DNA of 64,000 nucleotides from Clostridia bacterium (GCA_017482055.1 JAFUOH010000001.1:124001-188000); one strand, 5' to 3'; shown: positions 26,227-35,531, numbered from the stretch's first letter. A program made the numbers and translations. The notes: generated from the letters alone by a model not told the origin.

Positions 26227-27906
26227 ATGAAATTCAAGGATATGCCCTACGAGCGTGTCGATCTCGAAGCACTGGGCGCCGAGATGGACAAGCTCACCGA
26301 AAAGGTAAAGAACGCCAAGGACGGTGCGACGGTGCTCGAAGCGTTCCGTGAGCAGGAGAAATTAAGCGTTCACGCGCAGACCATGATCTCCATCGCTTCG
26401 GTGCGCAACTCCATCGACACTCGCGACAAGTTTTACGAGGCAGAGCAGGAGTTTTACGATATGGCACTGCCCGCATTCCAGGAGCATTCACAGAATCTGA
26501 TGCTGGCTATTTTGGAGTCGCCTTACAGAAGCGCGGTGTCCGATGTGGCAGGTGAGCTGATGTTCAAGAATATGGAGATGGAATTAAAGACCTTCTCCCC
26601 CGAGGTCATCGACCTGCTTGGACGCGAAAACAAGCTGGTGTCCGACTATCAGAAGCTTGTTGCTTCCGCAAAGATCGACTTTGACGGAAAGACCCTCAAC
26701 ATTTCACAGCTTGCGGCGTACAAGGAAAATCCCGATCGCGAGGTGCGCCATGGTGCGTACAAGGCGGAAAGCGGTTTTTATATGTCTCATGCCGACGAGC
26801 TCGATAATATCTTTGATGAGCTTGTAAAGGTACGTACCGAGATCGCTCACAAGCTCGGATTCAAGAGCTTTACCGAGCTTGCTTACATGCGCCGCACAAG
26901 AAACTGTTATGATCCCCAAATGGTGGCAAACTTCCGTCGTCAGGTCGTGACCGATCTTGTGCCGATAGTTAAGGAGTTAAAGCGCCGCCAGGCGGAGCGC
27001 ATCGGACTTACTCCCGACGAGATGCGCATCTATGACGATCCGTTCAGCTTCAAGGAGGGTAATCCCAAGCCCATGGGCACGCCCGACGATATTATGGCGG
27101 CGGGCAAGCAGATGTATGAGGAAATGTCTCCTCAGACGGGTGAGTTTATCAACTTCATGTATGAAAACGAGCTGCTTGATGTGCTTGCCAAGGAAGGCAA
27201 GGCAGTGGGCGGATACTGCACCGAGTTCCCCGAGTATAAGGCTCCGTTTATTTTCTCAAACTTCAACGGTACCTCGGGCGATGTAGATGTTCTTACTCAT
27301 GAGGCGGGTCACGCATTCGCGGGCTATACAACCCGCAATTTCGAGTTCATGGAAAACGCTCAGCCTACTATGGAATCCTGCGAATGCCATTCCATGTCCA
27401 TGGAATTTTTTGCATGGAAGTGGCTGCACCTGTTCTACGGCGATGATACTCCGAGAGCAAAATATATGCATCTCGAATCTGCACTGATATTCATTCCTTA
27501 CGGATGCATGGTTGACCATTTCCAGCATATTGTTTACGATAACCCCGAGCTTACTCCTGCCGAACGTCATGAAGAATGGTTAAAGCTCGAAAAAATGTAT
27601 CGTCCGTATATGCAGTTCGGCGATGTTGATTTCTATGCAGGCGGCAGAGGTTGGCAGAGACAGCTTCACATCTACCACTATCCCTTCTATTATATCGACT
27701 ACTGCCTTGCGCAGACCGTATCCCTTGAATTCTGGAGCATGTCTCAGAAGGATTACGCCGACGCATGGGAACGCTACTATAAGTTCGTATGCGAGGGCGG
27801 CAAAAAGACCTTTGTCGGTCTGTGCGAGACCGCGGACATTATCGTTCCCTTTGAGGATGGTGCGCTGAAGTCTATCTGTGAGACTGCGGCGGAGTATTTG
27901 AAGTGA
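26227..27906 (+). CDS. pepF: M3 family oligoendopeptidase (PepF/thimet-like)
   Basis: 559 residues. The zinc motif HEAGHAF is present (H358, E359, H362), with a downstream ESCECHSMSMEFF segment supplying the third ligand. The N-terminal helical domain and YHYPFYYIDYCLAQTVSLEFW near the C-terminus are typical of the Clostridia PepF branch. It hydrolyses short peptides, in the cytoplasm as no signal peptide is present. CGGAGGTATACTGAC precedes ATG 26227. A small lipoprotein gene begins one base after its stop. Confidence 0.95.
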   Translation: MKFKDMPYERVDLEALGAEMDKLTEKVKNAKDGATVLEAFREQEKLSVHAQTMISIASVRNSIDTRDKFYEAEQEFYDMALPAFQEHSQNLMLAILESPYRSAVSDVAGELMFKNMEMELKTFSPEVIDLLGRENKLVSDYQKLVASAKIDFDGKTLNISQLAAYKENPDREVRHGAYKAESGFYMSHADELDNIFDELVKVRTEIAHKLGFKSFTELAYMRRTRNCYDPQMVANFRRQVVTDLVPIVKELKRRQAERIGLTPDEMRIYDDPFSFKEGNPKPMGTPDDIMAAGKQMYEEMSPQTGEFINFMYENELLDVLAKEGKAVGGYCTEFPEYKAPFIFSNFNGTSGDVDVLTHEAGHAFAGYTTRNFEFMENAQPTMESCECHSMSMEFFAWKWLHLFYGDDTPRAKYMHLESALIFIPYGCMVDHFQHIVYDNPELTPAERHEEWLKLEKMYRPYMQFGDVDFYAGGRGWQRQLHIYHYPFYYIDYCLAQTVSLEFWSMSQKDYADAWERYYKFVCEGGKKTFVGLCETADIIVPFEDGALKSICETAAEYLK

Positions 27907-27907
27907 T

Positions 27908-28339
27908 ATGAAAAAACGTGTCATTGCAATACTGCTCGTTGTGCTGTGCCTTGCGGCTGTGGGCTGCGGCAGATTTGTAAACGGCAGTGAGACTTCCGAA
28001 AAGCAGTCCGCCGATACGGGTTATCTGAGCGGCGAGATACAGCGAGCGCTGGTGTATTATAACGGCTGTGTGTATGGATATGATTTTTACGACTATCTCC
28101 AGGACGGTCAGATACTCACTGACGAGCTTCCCGAGGGCTTTGAATATTCGGGCAGCACCGAGGGCGAGGATCCCAACCGCATCCCCTATGAGGAGCTTAC
28201 CACTGCACAGATGTCCGACGGATGTGAGATATATTCAAGCACTGCCACATTTTCGGTGATATATGTGAAATATCCTGCCGAAAGCGATTACCGTCGGTTC
28301 ATAGACGTGACCGACTGGGTCGAGGAACAGAATAAATAA
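27908..28339 (+). CDS. Small lipoprotein of unknown function
   Basis: 143 residues. Signal peptide KKRVIAILLVVLCLAAVGC gives a lipobox AVGC; the mature part is acidic, with YYNGCVYGYDFYDYL and no recognised domain. ATG 27908 is one base after the peptidase stop, with GGCGGAG inside the peptidase gene as the ribosome site, so the two are translationally linked. A terminator follows. The link to the peptidase suggests a related envelope function but nothing more can be said. Confidence 0.78.
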   Translation: MKKRVIAILLVVLCLAAVGCGRFVNGSETSEKQSADTGYLSGEIQRALVYYNGCVYGYDFYDYLQDGQILTDELPEGFEYSGSTEGEDPNRIPYEELTTAQMSDGCEIYSSTATFSVIYVKYPAESDYRRFIDVTDWVEEQNK

Positions 28340-28342
28340 AAG

Positions 28343-28385
28343 AAAGCTCTCTTTGACCGGTAGTAGCGGTCAAAGAGAGCTTTTT
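28343..28385. terminator. Bidirectional terminator after small lipoprotein gene
   Basis: 17-bp stem (28343-28359 with 28367-28383), 7-base loop, then TTTTT; between convergent genes. Confidence 0.9.
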
Positions 28386-28387
28386 GA

Positions 28388-28939
28388 TTAAAGATACTGT
28401 TTGATAAAGCTTGCAACAACCTCGGCGCAGGCGTCGATTCCTGCGGGGGAGAGGTGCACGTTGTCCTCACATATGTAGGTGTCGATGTGCGGCTCAACTA
28501 CCGAATGCAAGTCGTTTATCACAACTCCCAGCTTTTCAAGCTCGGGCATCACCAATGCGTTGTATTTTACGATGTCCGCGTTGTCCTCGGTAGCTTCGGG
28601 ACAGGGGCGCACGGGTGTGGTAGTGGCAAATATGACGGTTTTCGCCTTCTTTTTTAGTATCCGCGCGATACGGAGCATGGTCTCGACGTAAATGTCGGCG
28701 GACACAAGATTTCCGTCGCCGTAGCGGTCGGAGACGTCCCACAGACCGTTGTTCCAGTGGATGATATCCGCGCCGTCGATACCCTCCTCCCAGGTCCTGA
28801 TATTGCGCAGTGTGTAGAACGAGAAGCGGCAGTTATCGGTAGGCTGCCACACCTCGCAGATATTCGATAACAGCTCGGGCACCTTGGTGCCGTAGCCCGC
28901 CAGTCGAATAGAATCACCTAAAAGTACGATTTTTTTCAT
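28388..28939 (-). CDS. SGNH/GDSL-family hydrolase
   Basis: 183 residues. Block I is KKIVLLGDSIRLAGYG with the nucleophile Ser; the block with the oxyanion Asn reads IIHWNNGLWDV; block V is EDNVHLSPAG with the catalytic Asp and His. Such enzymes remove acetyl or other acyl groups, often from polysaccharides. No signal peptide is seen, so it acts inside the cell unless exported otherwise. GGAGGAAAAG precedes ATG 28939. It follows the MATE gene but has its own promoter. Confidence 0.88.
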   Translation of the reverse strand: MKKIVLLGDSIRLAGYGTKVPELLSNICEVWQPTDNCRFSFYTLRNIRTWEEGIDGADIIHWNNGLWDVSDRYGDGNLVSADIYVETMLRIARILKKKAKTVIFATTTPVRPCPEATEDNADIVKYNALVMPELEKLGVVINDLHSVVEPHIDTYICEDNVHLSPAGIDACAEVVASFIKQYL

Positions 28940-28977
28940 TTTTCTTTTCCTCCAAAAAAATTTCTGCTACGATATCA

Positions 28978-29006
28978 TTATATCATAGCAGAAATAAAAT
29001 TTCAAT
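28978..29006 (-). promoter_or_regulatory. Promoter of SGNH hydrolase, overlapped by an inverted repeat
   Basis: On the minus strand: TTGAAA (29006-29001), 17-base spacer, TATAAT (28983-28978). A 9-bp inverted repeat, TTTCTGCTA / TAGCAGAAA (28962-28970 with 28987-28995), surrounds the -10 box and is followed by a run of seven T on the minus strand. It may be an operator, or the terminator of the upstream MATE gene sharing DNA with the promoter. Confidence 0.6.
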
Positions 29007-29047
29007 AGAGAAAAATGTCTATTTCGCATTAAATAAGCGAAATTCGG

Positions 29048-30439
29048 TCATCTTCCAACGTGCTTTATGACCTTGTTATAGATTCGCACAAGAAAAAATG
29101 TCGAAAGCGCTACGGAAGCAAGCTCCGCAATGGGGAAGGACAGCCATACAAGGTTGATATTGTCCGTCAGCGACAACAAAAACGCCACGGGAAGCAGTAT
29201 ACCCAGCTGACGGGTCGCAGAGGTGATAAGGCTGTACACGCCGTTTCCCAGCGCCTGGAATACAGAGCTTACGGTGATACAGAAGCCCGCAAAGATAAAG
29301 GACAGCGAGATTAGCCTGAGTGCCGGCACGCCGATCTCGATCATTTTTTCCGAAGCCTCAAACAGCATCAGCAGCTTGTCCGGGATAAGCCACATGAGCG
29401 CGATGCCGACAAACATTATCGCCACCGCGTAAATACAGGAGATCTTGATGGTTTTCATCATACGATCACGCTTGCCGGCACCGAAATTGTAGCTGACGAT
29501 CGGCACGACGCCGTTATTGAGACCAAATACGGGCATGAAGATGAAGCTTTGAAGCTTGAAATATGCGCCGAACACGGTGACCGCTGTCTCTCCGATGGCT
29601 TCAAATCCAAGCAGGATGGTGTTCATGCCCACTGTCATAAGTGATCCGATGGACTGCATGATGATGGATGGTACACCGATCTTGTATATCGAACCGATGC
29701 TTTCAAGGTCGGGACGGTATTTAAATGGGTTTACCGTTACCTCGGGGTTTAACTTCATGTTGAGGATAAGTCCGAGTATGGCGGCGATGATCTGACCCAT
29801 GACGGTTGCGATAGCTGCGCCTGCAATGCCCATTGCGGGAATACCGAGGGCAGGCACACCGAAAATGAAGATTGGGTCGAAGATTATGTTGATTATCGCA
29901 CCCACGCCCTGTGTTATCATGGAGAGCACTGTTTTACCCGTGGACTGCATCAGGCGCTCGAAGATGAACTGTCCAAAGAGACCGCAGGAGGCGCAGAGTA
30001 CGATCTGCAAATAGACGATGGCTCCCTCGGCTATGACTGCGTTGTCGGTCTGCATATTGATGAATATCGGAGCAAAGAAGATACCGAGCAGCAGGAACAG
30101 TATATAGCTGCACAGAGCGAGGAACAGACCGTTGTTTGCAATGCGGTTGGCACCCTCGAAATTCTTCTCGCCCAGCCGTTTTGACAACAGCGCATTTACG
30201 CCGACCACAGTACCGCCGCCGACGGCGATCATGAGTGTCTGCATGGGAAACGCCAATGATACCGCGCCAAGCATTTGCTCGCCTATCTCGGGGATACGGG
30301 AGACGAAAATGCTGTCAACGATATTGTAGAGCGCCTGTACCAGCATCGACGCCATCATGGGCAGGCTCATGGTCAGAACAAGCTTGTTTATGGGCATGGT
30401 ACCCATTTTGTTTTCTCTTGGTGTTTTTGTGTTTTCCAT
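29048..30439 (-). CDS. MATE family multidrug/metabolite efflux transporter
   Basis: 463 residues with about twelve hydrophobic segments. NorM/DinF-type signs: PMMASMLVQALYNIVDSIFV near the N-terminus, GGGTVVGVNALLSKRLGE, and the repeat-related SLPM and PSIIMQSIGSLMTVGMN segments of the second half. It is expected to exchange cations for organic compounds at the cytoplasmic membrane. Only a weak AGGT ribosome site precedes ATG 30439; ATG 12 codons later is an alternative. It lies just after the terminator of the decarboxylase operon. Confidence 0.93.
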   Translation of the reverse strand: MENTKTPRENKMGTMPINKLVLTMSLPMMASMLVQALYNIVDSIFVSRIPEIGEQMLGAVSLAFPMQTLMIAVGGGTVVGVNALLSKRLGEKNFEGANRIANNGLFLALCSYILFLLLGIFFAPIFINMQTDNAVIAEGAIVYLQIVLCASCGLFGQFIFERLMQSTGKTVLSMITQGVGAIINIIFDPIFIFGVPALGIPAMGIAGAAIATVMGQIIAAILGLILNMKLNPEVTVNPFKYRPDLESIGSIYKIGVPSIIMQSIGSLMTVGMNTILLGFEAIGETAVTVFGAYFKLQSFIFMPVFGLNNGVVPIVSYNFGAGKRDRMMKTIKISCIYAVAIMFVGIALMWLIPDKLLMLFEASEKMIEIGVPALRLISLSFIFAGFCITVSSVFQALGNGVYSLITSATRQLGILLPVAFLLSLTDNINLVWLSFPIAELASVALSTFFLVRIYNKVIKHVGR

Positions 30440-30462
30440 AGTTTGTGTACCTAATTAATGAC

Positions 30463-30498
30463 TATAAAACACGAGGCGGCGCGGGAAGCGTCGCCTCG
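30463..30498 (-). terminator. Intrinsic terminator after oadA
   Basis: CGAGGCG / CGCCTCG stem (30472-30478 with 30492-30498) with an inner GC-rich part; minus strand continues TGTTTTATAG. Confidence 0.65.
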
Positions 30499-30506
30499 GT
30501 ATTTAA

Positions 30507-31904
30507 TTAAACGGTGTGTATCTTGTTTTCGGCATCTGCGTGGTCGGCATCAATGCCGTACTGCTGATTCTTTCTCCACTCAAAGAACTTGGTCGCAACC
30601 TGTTCAAAGAGTGCATAAGAGAGCACGTCCTCGTCCTGAATAGCCCAAGGCTTAACCTTCTCACGAAGCTCTTCAAGCTCAGGCTTTAAGTCGTCTGCGG
30701 GACGGTAGGTGATGGGCTTTGCGTCGCCGATTATCTGCTTCTGGAACTCGGGCTTGATGGGCATGGGAGACTTACCGTACTCACCGCGAACAAGTCCCTT
30801 GAATTCCTTGGTAACATTCTTGTAGCGCTCGCCCATGATAACGTTGAATACTGCCTGAGTACCGACGATCTGGCTGGAGGGAGTTACGAGCGGCGGATAG
30901 CCTGCATCGGCACGTACGCGCGGTACTTCTTCAAGCACTTCGATAAATTTGTCGGATTTACCTGCCTGCTTGAGCTGAGAAACAAGGTTGGAGAGCATTC
31001 CGCCGGGGACCTGATAGAGCAGTGCGTTTACGTCTACCTTCAGCACCTTGGGGTCAAGCAAACCGCTCTCCATGTACTTCTCGCGAAGCGGCATGAAGTG
31101 CTTGCTGATCTCGTCAAGCTTTGCAAGATCGAGACCCGTGTCGTACTCTGTACCCGCCAGGGATGCTACCAGCGGCTCTGTAGGCGGCTGAGAGGTACCC
31201 ATAGCCATGGGGGATATAGCGGTGTCCACTACGTCAACGCCTGCCTCGATCGCCTTTATAAGGGTCATGGAAGCAACGCCTGCGGTGTAGTGGGTGTGAA
31301 GCTGAATCGGAACCTTTACGGTCTCCTTGATAGCCTTTACGAGATCGTATGCGTCATAGGGCTTTAAGAGACCTGCCATGTCCTTGATGCATATGGAGTC
31401 AGCGCCCATCTCTTCGAGCTGGCGAGCGTATTTGGTGTAGTACTCGGTGTCATATACGGGACCGGTGGTGTAGGAGATAGCTGCCTGAACATGACCGCCT
31501 TCCTTCTTGGTCGCGTTGATCGCGGTCTTTAAGTTGCGGGGATCATTGAGCGCGTCGAAGATACGGAGAATGTCGATACCGTTTGCGATGGACTTCTGTA
31601 CGAAGTATTCAACCACATCGTCAGCGTAGTGACGGTAGCCGAGGATATTCTGACCGCGGAACAGCATCTGCAGCTTGGTATTTTTGACTTTATCGCGGAT
31701 CTTGCGGAGTCTCTCCCAGGGATCCTCGTTTAAGAATCTCATGCAGGAGTCGAATGTAGCGCCGCCCCATGCTTCGAGAGAATGGTAGCCGATGGCATCC
31801 ATTTTTTCAAGAATGGGAAGCATTTCTTCGGTCGTCATACGAGTCGCAACAAGAGACTGATGCGAGTCACGCAGGACGGTTTCGGTAATTTTTACTTTAG
31901 CCAT
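30507..31904 (-). CDS. oadA: Oxaloacetate decarboxylase alpha / carboxyltransferase 5S-type subunit
   Basis: 465 residues. HMGL-like TIM barrel: ETVLRDSHQSLVATRM, LEAWGGATFDSCMRFL, EDPWERLR, FRGQNILGYRHY, CIKDMAGLLKPYDA with the metal-binding region HTHYTAGVASMT, and AMGTSQPPTEPL. It ends without the biotinyl domain found in long OadA proteins (about 590 residues); the separate biotin carrier gene upstream supplies it. Function: transfers CO2 between oxaloacetate/pyruvate and biotin. Last gene of the five-gene operon. Confidence 0.95.
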   Translation of the reverse strand: MAKVKITETVLRDSHQSLVATRMTTEEMLPILEKMDAIGYHSLEAWGGATFDSCMRFLNEDPWERLRKIRDKVKNTKLQMLFRGQNILGYRHYADDVVEYFVQKSIANGIDILRIFDALNDPRNLKTAINATKKEGGHVQAAISYTTGPVYDTEYYTKYARQLEEMGADSICIKDMAGLLKPYDAYDLVKAIKETVKVPIQLHTHYTAGVASMTLIKAIEAGVDVVDTAISPMAMGTSQPPTEPLVASLAGTEYDTGLDLAKLDEISKHFMPLREKYMESGLLDPKVLKVDVNALLYQVPGGMLSNLVSQLKQAGKSDKFIEVLEEVPRVRADAGYPPLVTPSSQIVGTQAVFNVIMGERYKNVTKEFKGLVRGEYGKSPMPIKPEFQKQIIGDAKPITYRPADDLKPELEELREKVKPWAIQDEDVLSYALFEQVATKFFEWRKNQQYGIDADHADAENKIHTV

Positions 31905-31948
31905 TAATGTGTTTCCTCCATTATATCAGATTTATGTAAGGTTCGATA

Positions 31949-33190
31949 TTATTTGAACATCGAGAGGAATACTCCCGCTGCCACTGCGGAGCCGATAACG
32001 CCTGCCACGTTGGGACCCATTGCATGCATGAGCAGGAAGTTTGCGGGATTAGCCTTCTGACCCTCCACCTGTGCCACACGTGCCGCCATAGGTACGGCAG
32101 AAACGCCTGCGGAGCCGATGAGGGGGTTGATCTTGCCCTTGGTGACCCAGCACATGATCTTACCGGTGATAAGACCGCCGCAGGTGGAAATAATGAATGC
32201 GGTGAGACCGAGGAGAATGATCTTGATCGTGTCCCAAGCAAGAAAGTTTTCCGCATTTGCGGTAGCACCGACGGAAACACCGAGGAAGATAGTAACGATA
32301 TTCATGAGCTCGTTCTGAGCGGTCTTGGAAAGTCTGTCGGTAACGCCGCATACATTGAGGAGGTTACCGAGCATTAAGAAGCCAACCAACGGTGCCGCAT
32401 CGGGAACGATGATGGCAACGACAACGGTAACAAGTATCGGGAAGATAAGCAGCTCAATACGGGATACGGGACGAAGCGCGGTCATAACGATCTCACGTTC
32501 TTTTTTTGTTGTTAGCAGTCTCATAAAGGGAGGCTGAATGATCGGAATGAGCGCCATGTAGGAATATGCGGCAATAGCGATAGCGCCGAGAAGCTCGGGA
32601 GCCAGCGTTTTGGTGACGAGGATAGCCGTAGGACCGTCCGCACCGCCGATGATGCCAATGGAAGCCGCCTGCATGGGGGTGAATCCGAGCAGCAGCGCGC
32701 CAAAGAACGCTACGAATACGCCGAGCTGTGCGCCTGCACCCATAAGAAGGCTCTTAGGGTTGGCGATAAGCGCGGTGAAGTCGGTCATCGCACCGACACC
32801 CATGAAGATGAGCGACGGATAAATACCGAGCTTGACACCAAGGTAGAGGATGTCTATGAGACCACCGCTGTTTATAACGGTTTTAAGCATGGTCGCCATC
32901 GGAACATGACCTTCCGACGCCGCCAGCTGTTCTGCGGTGATAAGACCGTTCTCAATGTAATATTCATCGAAGAAGAACTCCGTATGAATGAGGTTTGCGC
33001 CGGGAAGGTTGGCGAGCATCATACCGAACGCGATGGGAAGCAGGAGCAGGGGCTCGAACTTCTTGGCGATCGCAAGGTAGATAAGGACAAAGGAAATGCC
33101 CCACATGATGAGCGTTTTCCACCAGTCCCCTTCGCCGAGCAGGCGCATAACGCCTGTGGTACCTATAAAATTGTTTATTGTTTCTAACAT
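31949..33190 (-). CDS. oadB: Sodium-translocating decarboxylase beta subunit
   Basis: 413 residues with nine or more membrane segments. Family signs: FEPLLLLPIAFGMMLANLPG, GVGAMTDFTALIANPKSLLMGAGAQLG, SIGIIGGADGPTAI (the conserved Asp region of the sodium pathway), and GSAGVSAVPMAARVAQVEGQ near the C-terminus. It decarboxylates carboxybiotin and pumps Na+ out of the cell. It lies between the biotin carrier and oadA genes. Confidence 0.97.
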   Translation of the reverse strand: MLETINNFIGTTGVMRLLGEGDWWKTLIMWGISFVLIYLAIAKKFEPLLLLPIAFGMMLANLPGANLIHTEFFFDEYYIENGLITAEQLAASEGHVPMATMLKTVINSGGLIDILYLGVKLGIYPSLIFMGVGAMTDFTALIANPKSLLMGAGAQLGVFVAFFGALLLGFTPMQAASIGIIGGADGPTAILVTKTLAPELLGAIAIAAYSYMALIPIIQPPFMRLLTTKKEREIVMTALRPVSRIELLIFPILVTVVVAIIVPDAAPLVGFLMLGNLLNVCGVTDRLSKTAQNELMNIVTIFLGVSVGATANAENFLAWDTIKIILLGLTAFIISTCGGLITGKIMCWVTKGKINPLIGSAGVSAVPMAARVAQVEGQKANPANFLLMHAMGPNVAGVIGSAVAAGVFLSMFK

Positions 33191-33219
33191 AACACTGCCT
33201 CTTTAAACTAAGCCGGCAC

Positions 33220-33642
33220 TTAGTTCATAGTAACGAGAACGTCGCCGGAGTTTACGGATGCGCCCTTCTGTACGTTTACGGAAGCAACGGTGCCGTCCTG
33301 CGGAGCGGGGATATCGTTTTCCATCTTCATCGCTTCAAGCACGCAGATAACATCGCCCTTCTTAACTGCCTGACCAACGGTAACGTTTACCTTAAGAATG
33401 TTACCGGGCATGGGAGCGGATACGGATACTGCGCCTGCAGAGCCTGCGGGAGCGGCTGCTTTAGGAGCGGCGGGAGCAGCAGGAGCTGCTTTGGGAGCTG
33501 CAGGAGCAGCGGCGGGTGCAGCAACGGGAGCCGCTGCGGGAGCGGGAGCTGCAGCGGCAGCAGGGGCTGCTGCGCCTGCGCCGAGCTCTTCAACTTCTAC
33601 TTCATATACATTACCGTTAACGGTTACACTGAATCTTCTCAT
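33220..33642 (-). CDS. Biotin carboxyl carrier protein of decarboxylase
   Basis: 140 residues. A short N-terminal region (MRRFSVTVNGNVYEVEVEEL) is followed by an Ala/Pro-rich flexible linker of about 50 residues. The C-terminal biotinyl domain has PMPGNILKVNVTVGQ and EAMKMEND, with the biotinylated Lys about residue 106. It shuttles CO2 from the carboxyltransferases to OadB. It resembles the MmdC/GcdC-type or transcarboxylase 1.3S carriers. 21 bases after the OadG-type gene. Confidence 0.96.
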   Translation of the reverse strand: MRRFSVTVNGNVYEVEVEELGAGAAAPAAAAAPAPAAAPVAAPAAAPAAPKAAPAAPAAPKAAAPAGSAGAVSVSAPMPGNILKVNVTVGQAVKKGDVICVLEAMKMENDIPAPQDGTVASVNVQKGASVNSGDVLVTMN

Positions 33643-33663
33643 TGTATAATCTCCTTTATAATA

Positions 33664-34032
33664 TTACTTTTTAGCCGTACGTCTGAAGGATACGACTCTG
33701 AAAGAGGTCTGAGGCTGATCCATCATCGAAGCGATGGCTGCGGTGATGACTGCTACGAGCTCTGCATCATCAGGCTCGTTGTAGATAGGGGTAAGCTCGG
33801 GCTCTGAAACTGCCGCAGGAGCGGGCGCAGGTGCCGGAGCTGACGCCTTTTCTCCCTTGGTGTCAGACTTGAAAAATACAAGCTTGAACACGCCGAGTAC
33901 CGCCCAGAGAATTATAAGCACCGCGAATACGACGCCCATGCCGAGAAGGGTGGTCTGGAGACCGTACATGATCTTATCGGTCATGGTTTCAAGAACAACG
34001 GTATCGGAAAGGAAAATCGGATTGATACTCAT
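33664..34032 (-). CDS. oadG: OadG-family small membrane subunit
   Basis: 122 residues from ATG 34032, preceded by AGGAGGT; the extra upstream codons are not protein-like. One membrane segment (LQTTLLGMGVVFAVLIILWAVL) near the N-terminus is followed by a cytoplasmic Ala/Pro linker and VAVITAAIASMMDQPQTSFRVVSFR at the C-terminus, the OAD gamma pattern. It tethers the soluble subunits to OadB. It overlaps the region just after the mmdA stop (34047). Confidence 0.88.
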   Translation of the reverse strand: MSINPIFLSDTVVLETMTDKIMYGLQTTLLGMGVVFAVLIILWAVLGVFKLVFFKSDTKGEKASAPAPAPAPAAVSEPELTPIYNEPDDAELVAVITAAIASMMDQPQTSFRVVSFRRTAKK

Positions 34033-34046
34033 TATACTACCTCCTA

Positions 34047-35531
34047 TTATAAAGGAAGGTTGTTGTGGAGCTTCACAGCGCACAGTGCGTTCTTGGCGCC
34101 GAGCATTTCAAATGCGGCGGATGCACGCTGACGGAGCTCGTCAAGACAGATGATGTCGTCGATCTCGCCTGCCTTTGCAGCGACAACGGGGGACGCCATT
34201 ACGCTGTCCCACTCGGCTTCGACTTCACCGCGCTTTGCATTGTCGGTAACCTTGTCGTTCCATGCGAAAGCGACTGCGCTCTTTGTAGGCATTGCGCTGA
34301 TCTTTGCGGTCTCACAAGCCAGCGCGATGTCTGCGCCGATAGCCTTGGAGCCCATAATGGTGTAAGCCGCGCCGTATGCCTTGCCGAGAACAACGGTTAC
34401 TTTGGCGTTGTTACTGGATGCGTATGCGGAAGCGAGCTTTGCGAGTGCCGCGCCGTACTGAGCTTTTTCGGCTTCAACGGATACTTCATAGCCCTCGGTA
34501 TCAACGAGAGTGAGCAGCGGGATCTTGAAGCAGTCACAGAAGGAAACGAATCTTGCCGCCTTCTTAGCCGCGCCGCCGCAGATCTTGCCGCCGATGTGTG
34601 CGGGATTATTTGCAACTACGCCGACTACCATTCCGTTTAAGGTGATGAAACCGGTGAGCATGGACTTGGCGTACTGTGCGCCGAGCTCAAGGAATGCCGC
34701 GTCATCGGAGATGGCGGAAATAACGTCTGCCATCTTGTAGCCCTCGGATGCGATGATGGAAGCAACATCGGGGGTGAGACGGTTGATCTCATCGGTGGTA
34801 GCCGAGTAAGCGGTACCGTCTGCGTTGTTCTGAGGGATGTAGGAAAGGAGCTTTCTCACATAAGCAAGCGCATCGGTGTCGGTGTCGCATACTACGCTGA
34901 TCTGACCACTCTTTGCCGCGGTCTCGATCTTGCCGAGCTCAGCCTTCTTATCGAGCTCATTAAGGACGAAGGGGGGATTTACATAGAATGCGCCGGTCTT
35001 TGCTCCGATGGTGATATCGAACATAGAAGCCACAGTAGCCATAGCGCCGCCGCAGTTACCTGCGATAACAGCGATCTGAGGAATGATGCCCGATGCGTCG
35101 GAGACCTTCTTCATGATCTTGCCGTAGCCTGCAAGAGCCTCAACGCCCTCCATAACATAGGCGCCCGCACTGTCGAAAATACCGATAACAGGTGCGCCGT
35201 TTTTGATCGCAAGGTCGTAAAGATCACAGATCTTCTTTGCGTGCATAGCGCCTACAGCACCCTTCATTCTGGAAAAGTCCTGAGCGAATGCGAATACGAG
35301 TCTGCCGTCAATAGCACCGTAGCCGGTGACTACGCCTTCAAGCTCGCCATTGTCATTGCCGCCGAATTCCGCGGCAAGCTTGTGTGCGAACGCGCCGGTC
35401 TCGGCGAATGTGCCCGCGTCAAAAAGCGCTGTGATGCGGCTTTTTGCGGTGGATGCTTCACCATCGGCGATCGCACGCAGCTCTGCAGCCGAGATGACCT
35501 TCGGCATGCCGTTTTGCGTTTTGTTCTCCAT
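34047..35531 (-). CDS. mmdA: Acyl-CoA carboxyltransferase / methylmalonyl-CoA decarboxylase alpha
   Basis: 494 residues, with two crotonase-like halves. N-half: LVFAFAQDFSRMKGAVGAMHAKKI and GIFDSAGAYVMEGVEALAGYG; C-half: ISDDAAFLELGAQYAKSMLTGF, VVANNPAHIGGKICGGAAKKAARFVSFCDCF and VDTEGYEVSVEAE. This is the MmdA/GcdA/12S carboxyltransferase family. The second half is somewhat diverged, and the acyl-CoA used (methylmalonyl, malonyl or other) cannot be fixed. First gene of the operon mmdA-oadG-biotin carrier-oadB-oadA. CGGAGGTAAATAA precedes ATG 35531. Confidence 0.9.
   Translation of the reverse strand: MENKTQNGMPKVISAAELRAIADGEASTAKSRITALFDAGTFAETGAFAHKLAAEFGGNDNGELEGVVTGYGAIDGRLVFAFAQDFSRMKGAVGAMHAKKICDLYDLAIKNGAPVIGIFDSAGAYVMEGVEALAGYGKIMKKVSDASGIIPQIAVIAGNCGGAMATVASMFDITIGAKTGAFYVNPPFVLNELDKKAELGKIETAAKSGQISVVCDTDTDALAYVRKLLSYIPQNNADGTAYSATTDEINRLTPDVASIIASEGYKMADVISAISDDAAFLELGAQYAKSMLTGFITLNGMVVGVVANNPAHIGGKICGGAAKKAARFVSFCDCFKIPLLTLVDTEGYEVSVEAEKAQYGAALAKLASAYASSNNAKVTVVLGKAYGAAYTIMGSKAIGADIALACETAKISAMPTKSAVAFAWNDKVTDNAKRGEVEAEWDSVMASPVVAAKAGEIDDIICLDELRQRASAAFEMLGAKNALCAVKLHNNLPL

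Noticed and set aside
33387-33649. Ala/Pro/Leu-rich frames opposite or shifted in the biotin carrier linker
   Set aside because: Low-complexity artefacts of the Ala/Pro linker's GC-rich codons.
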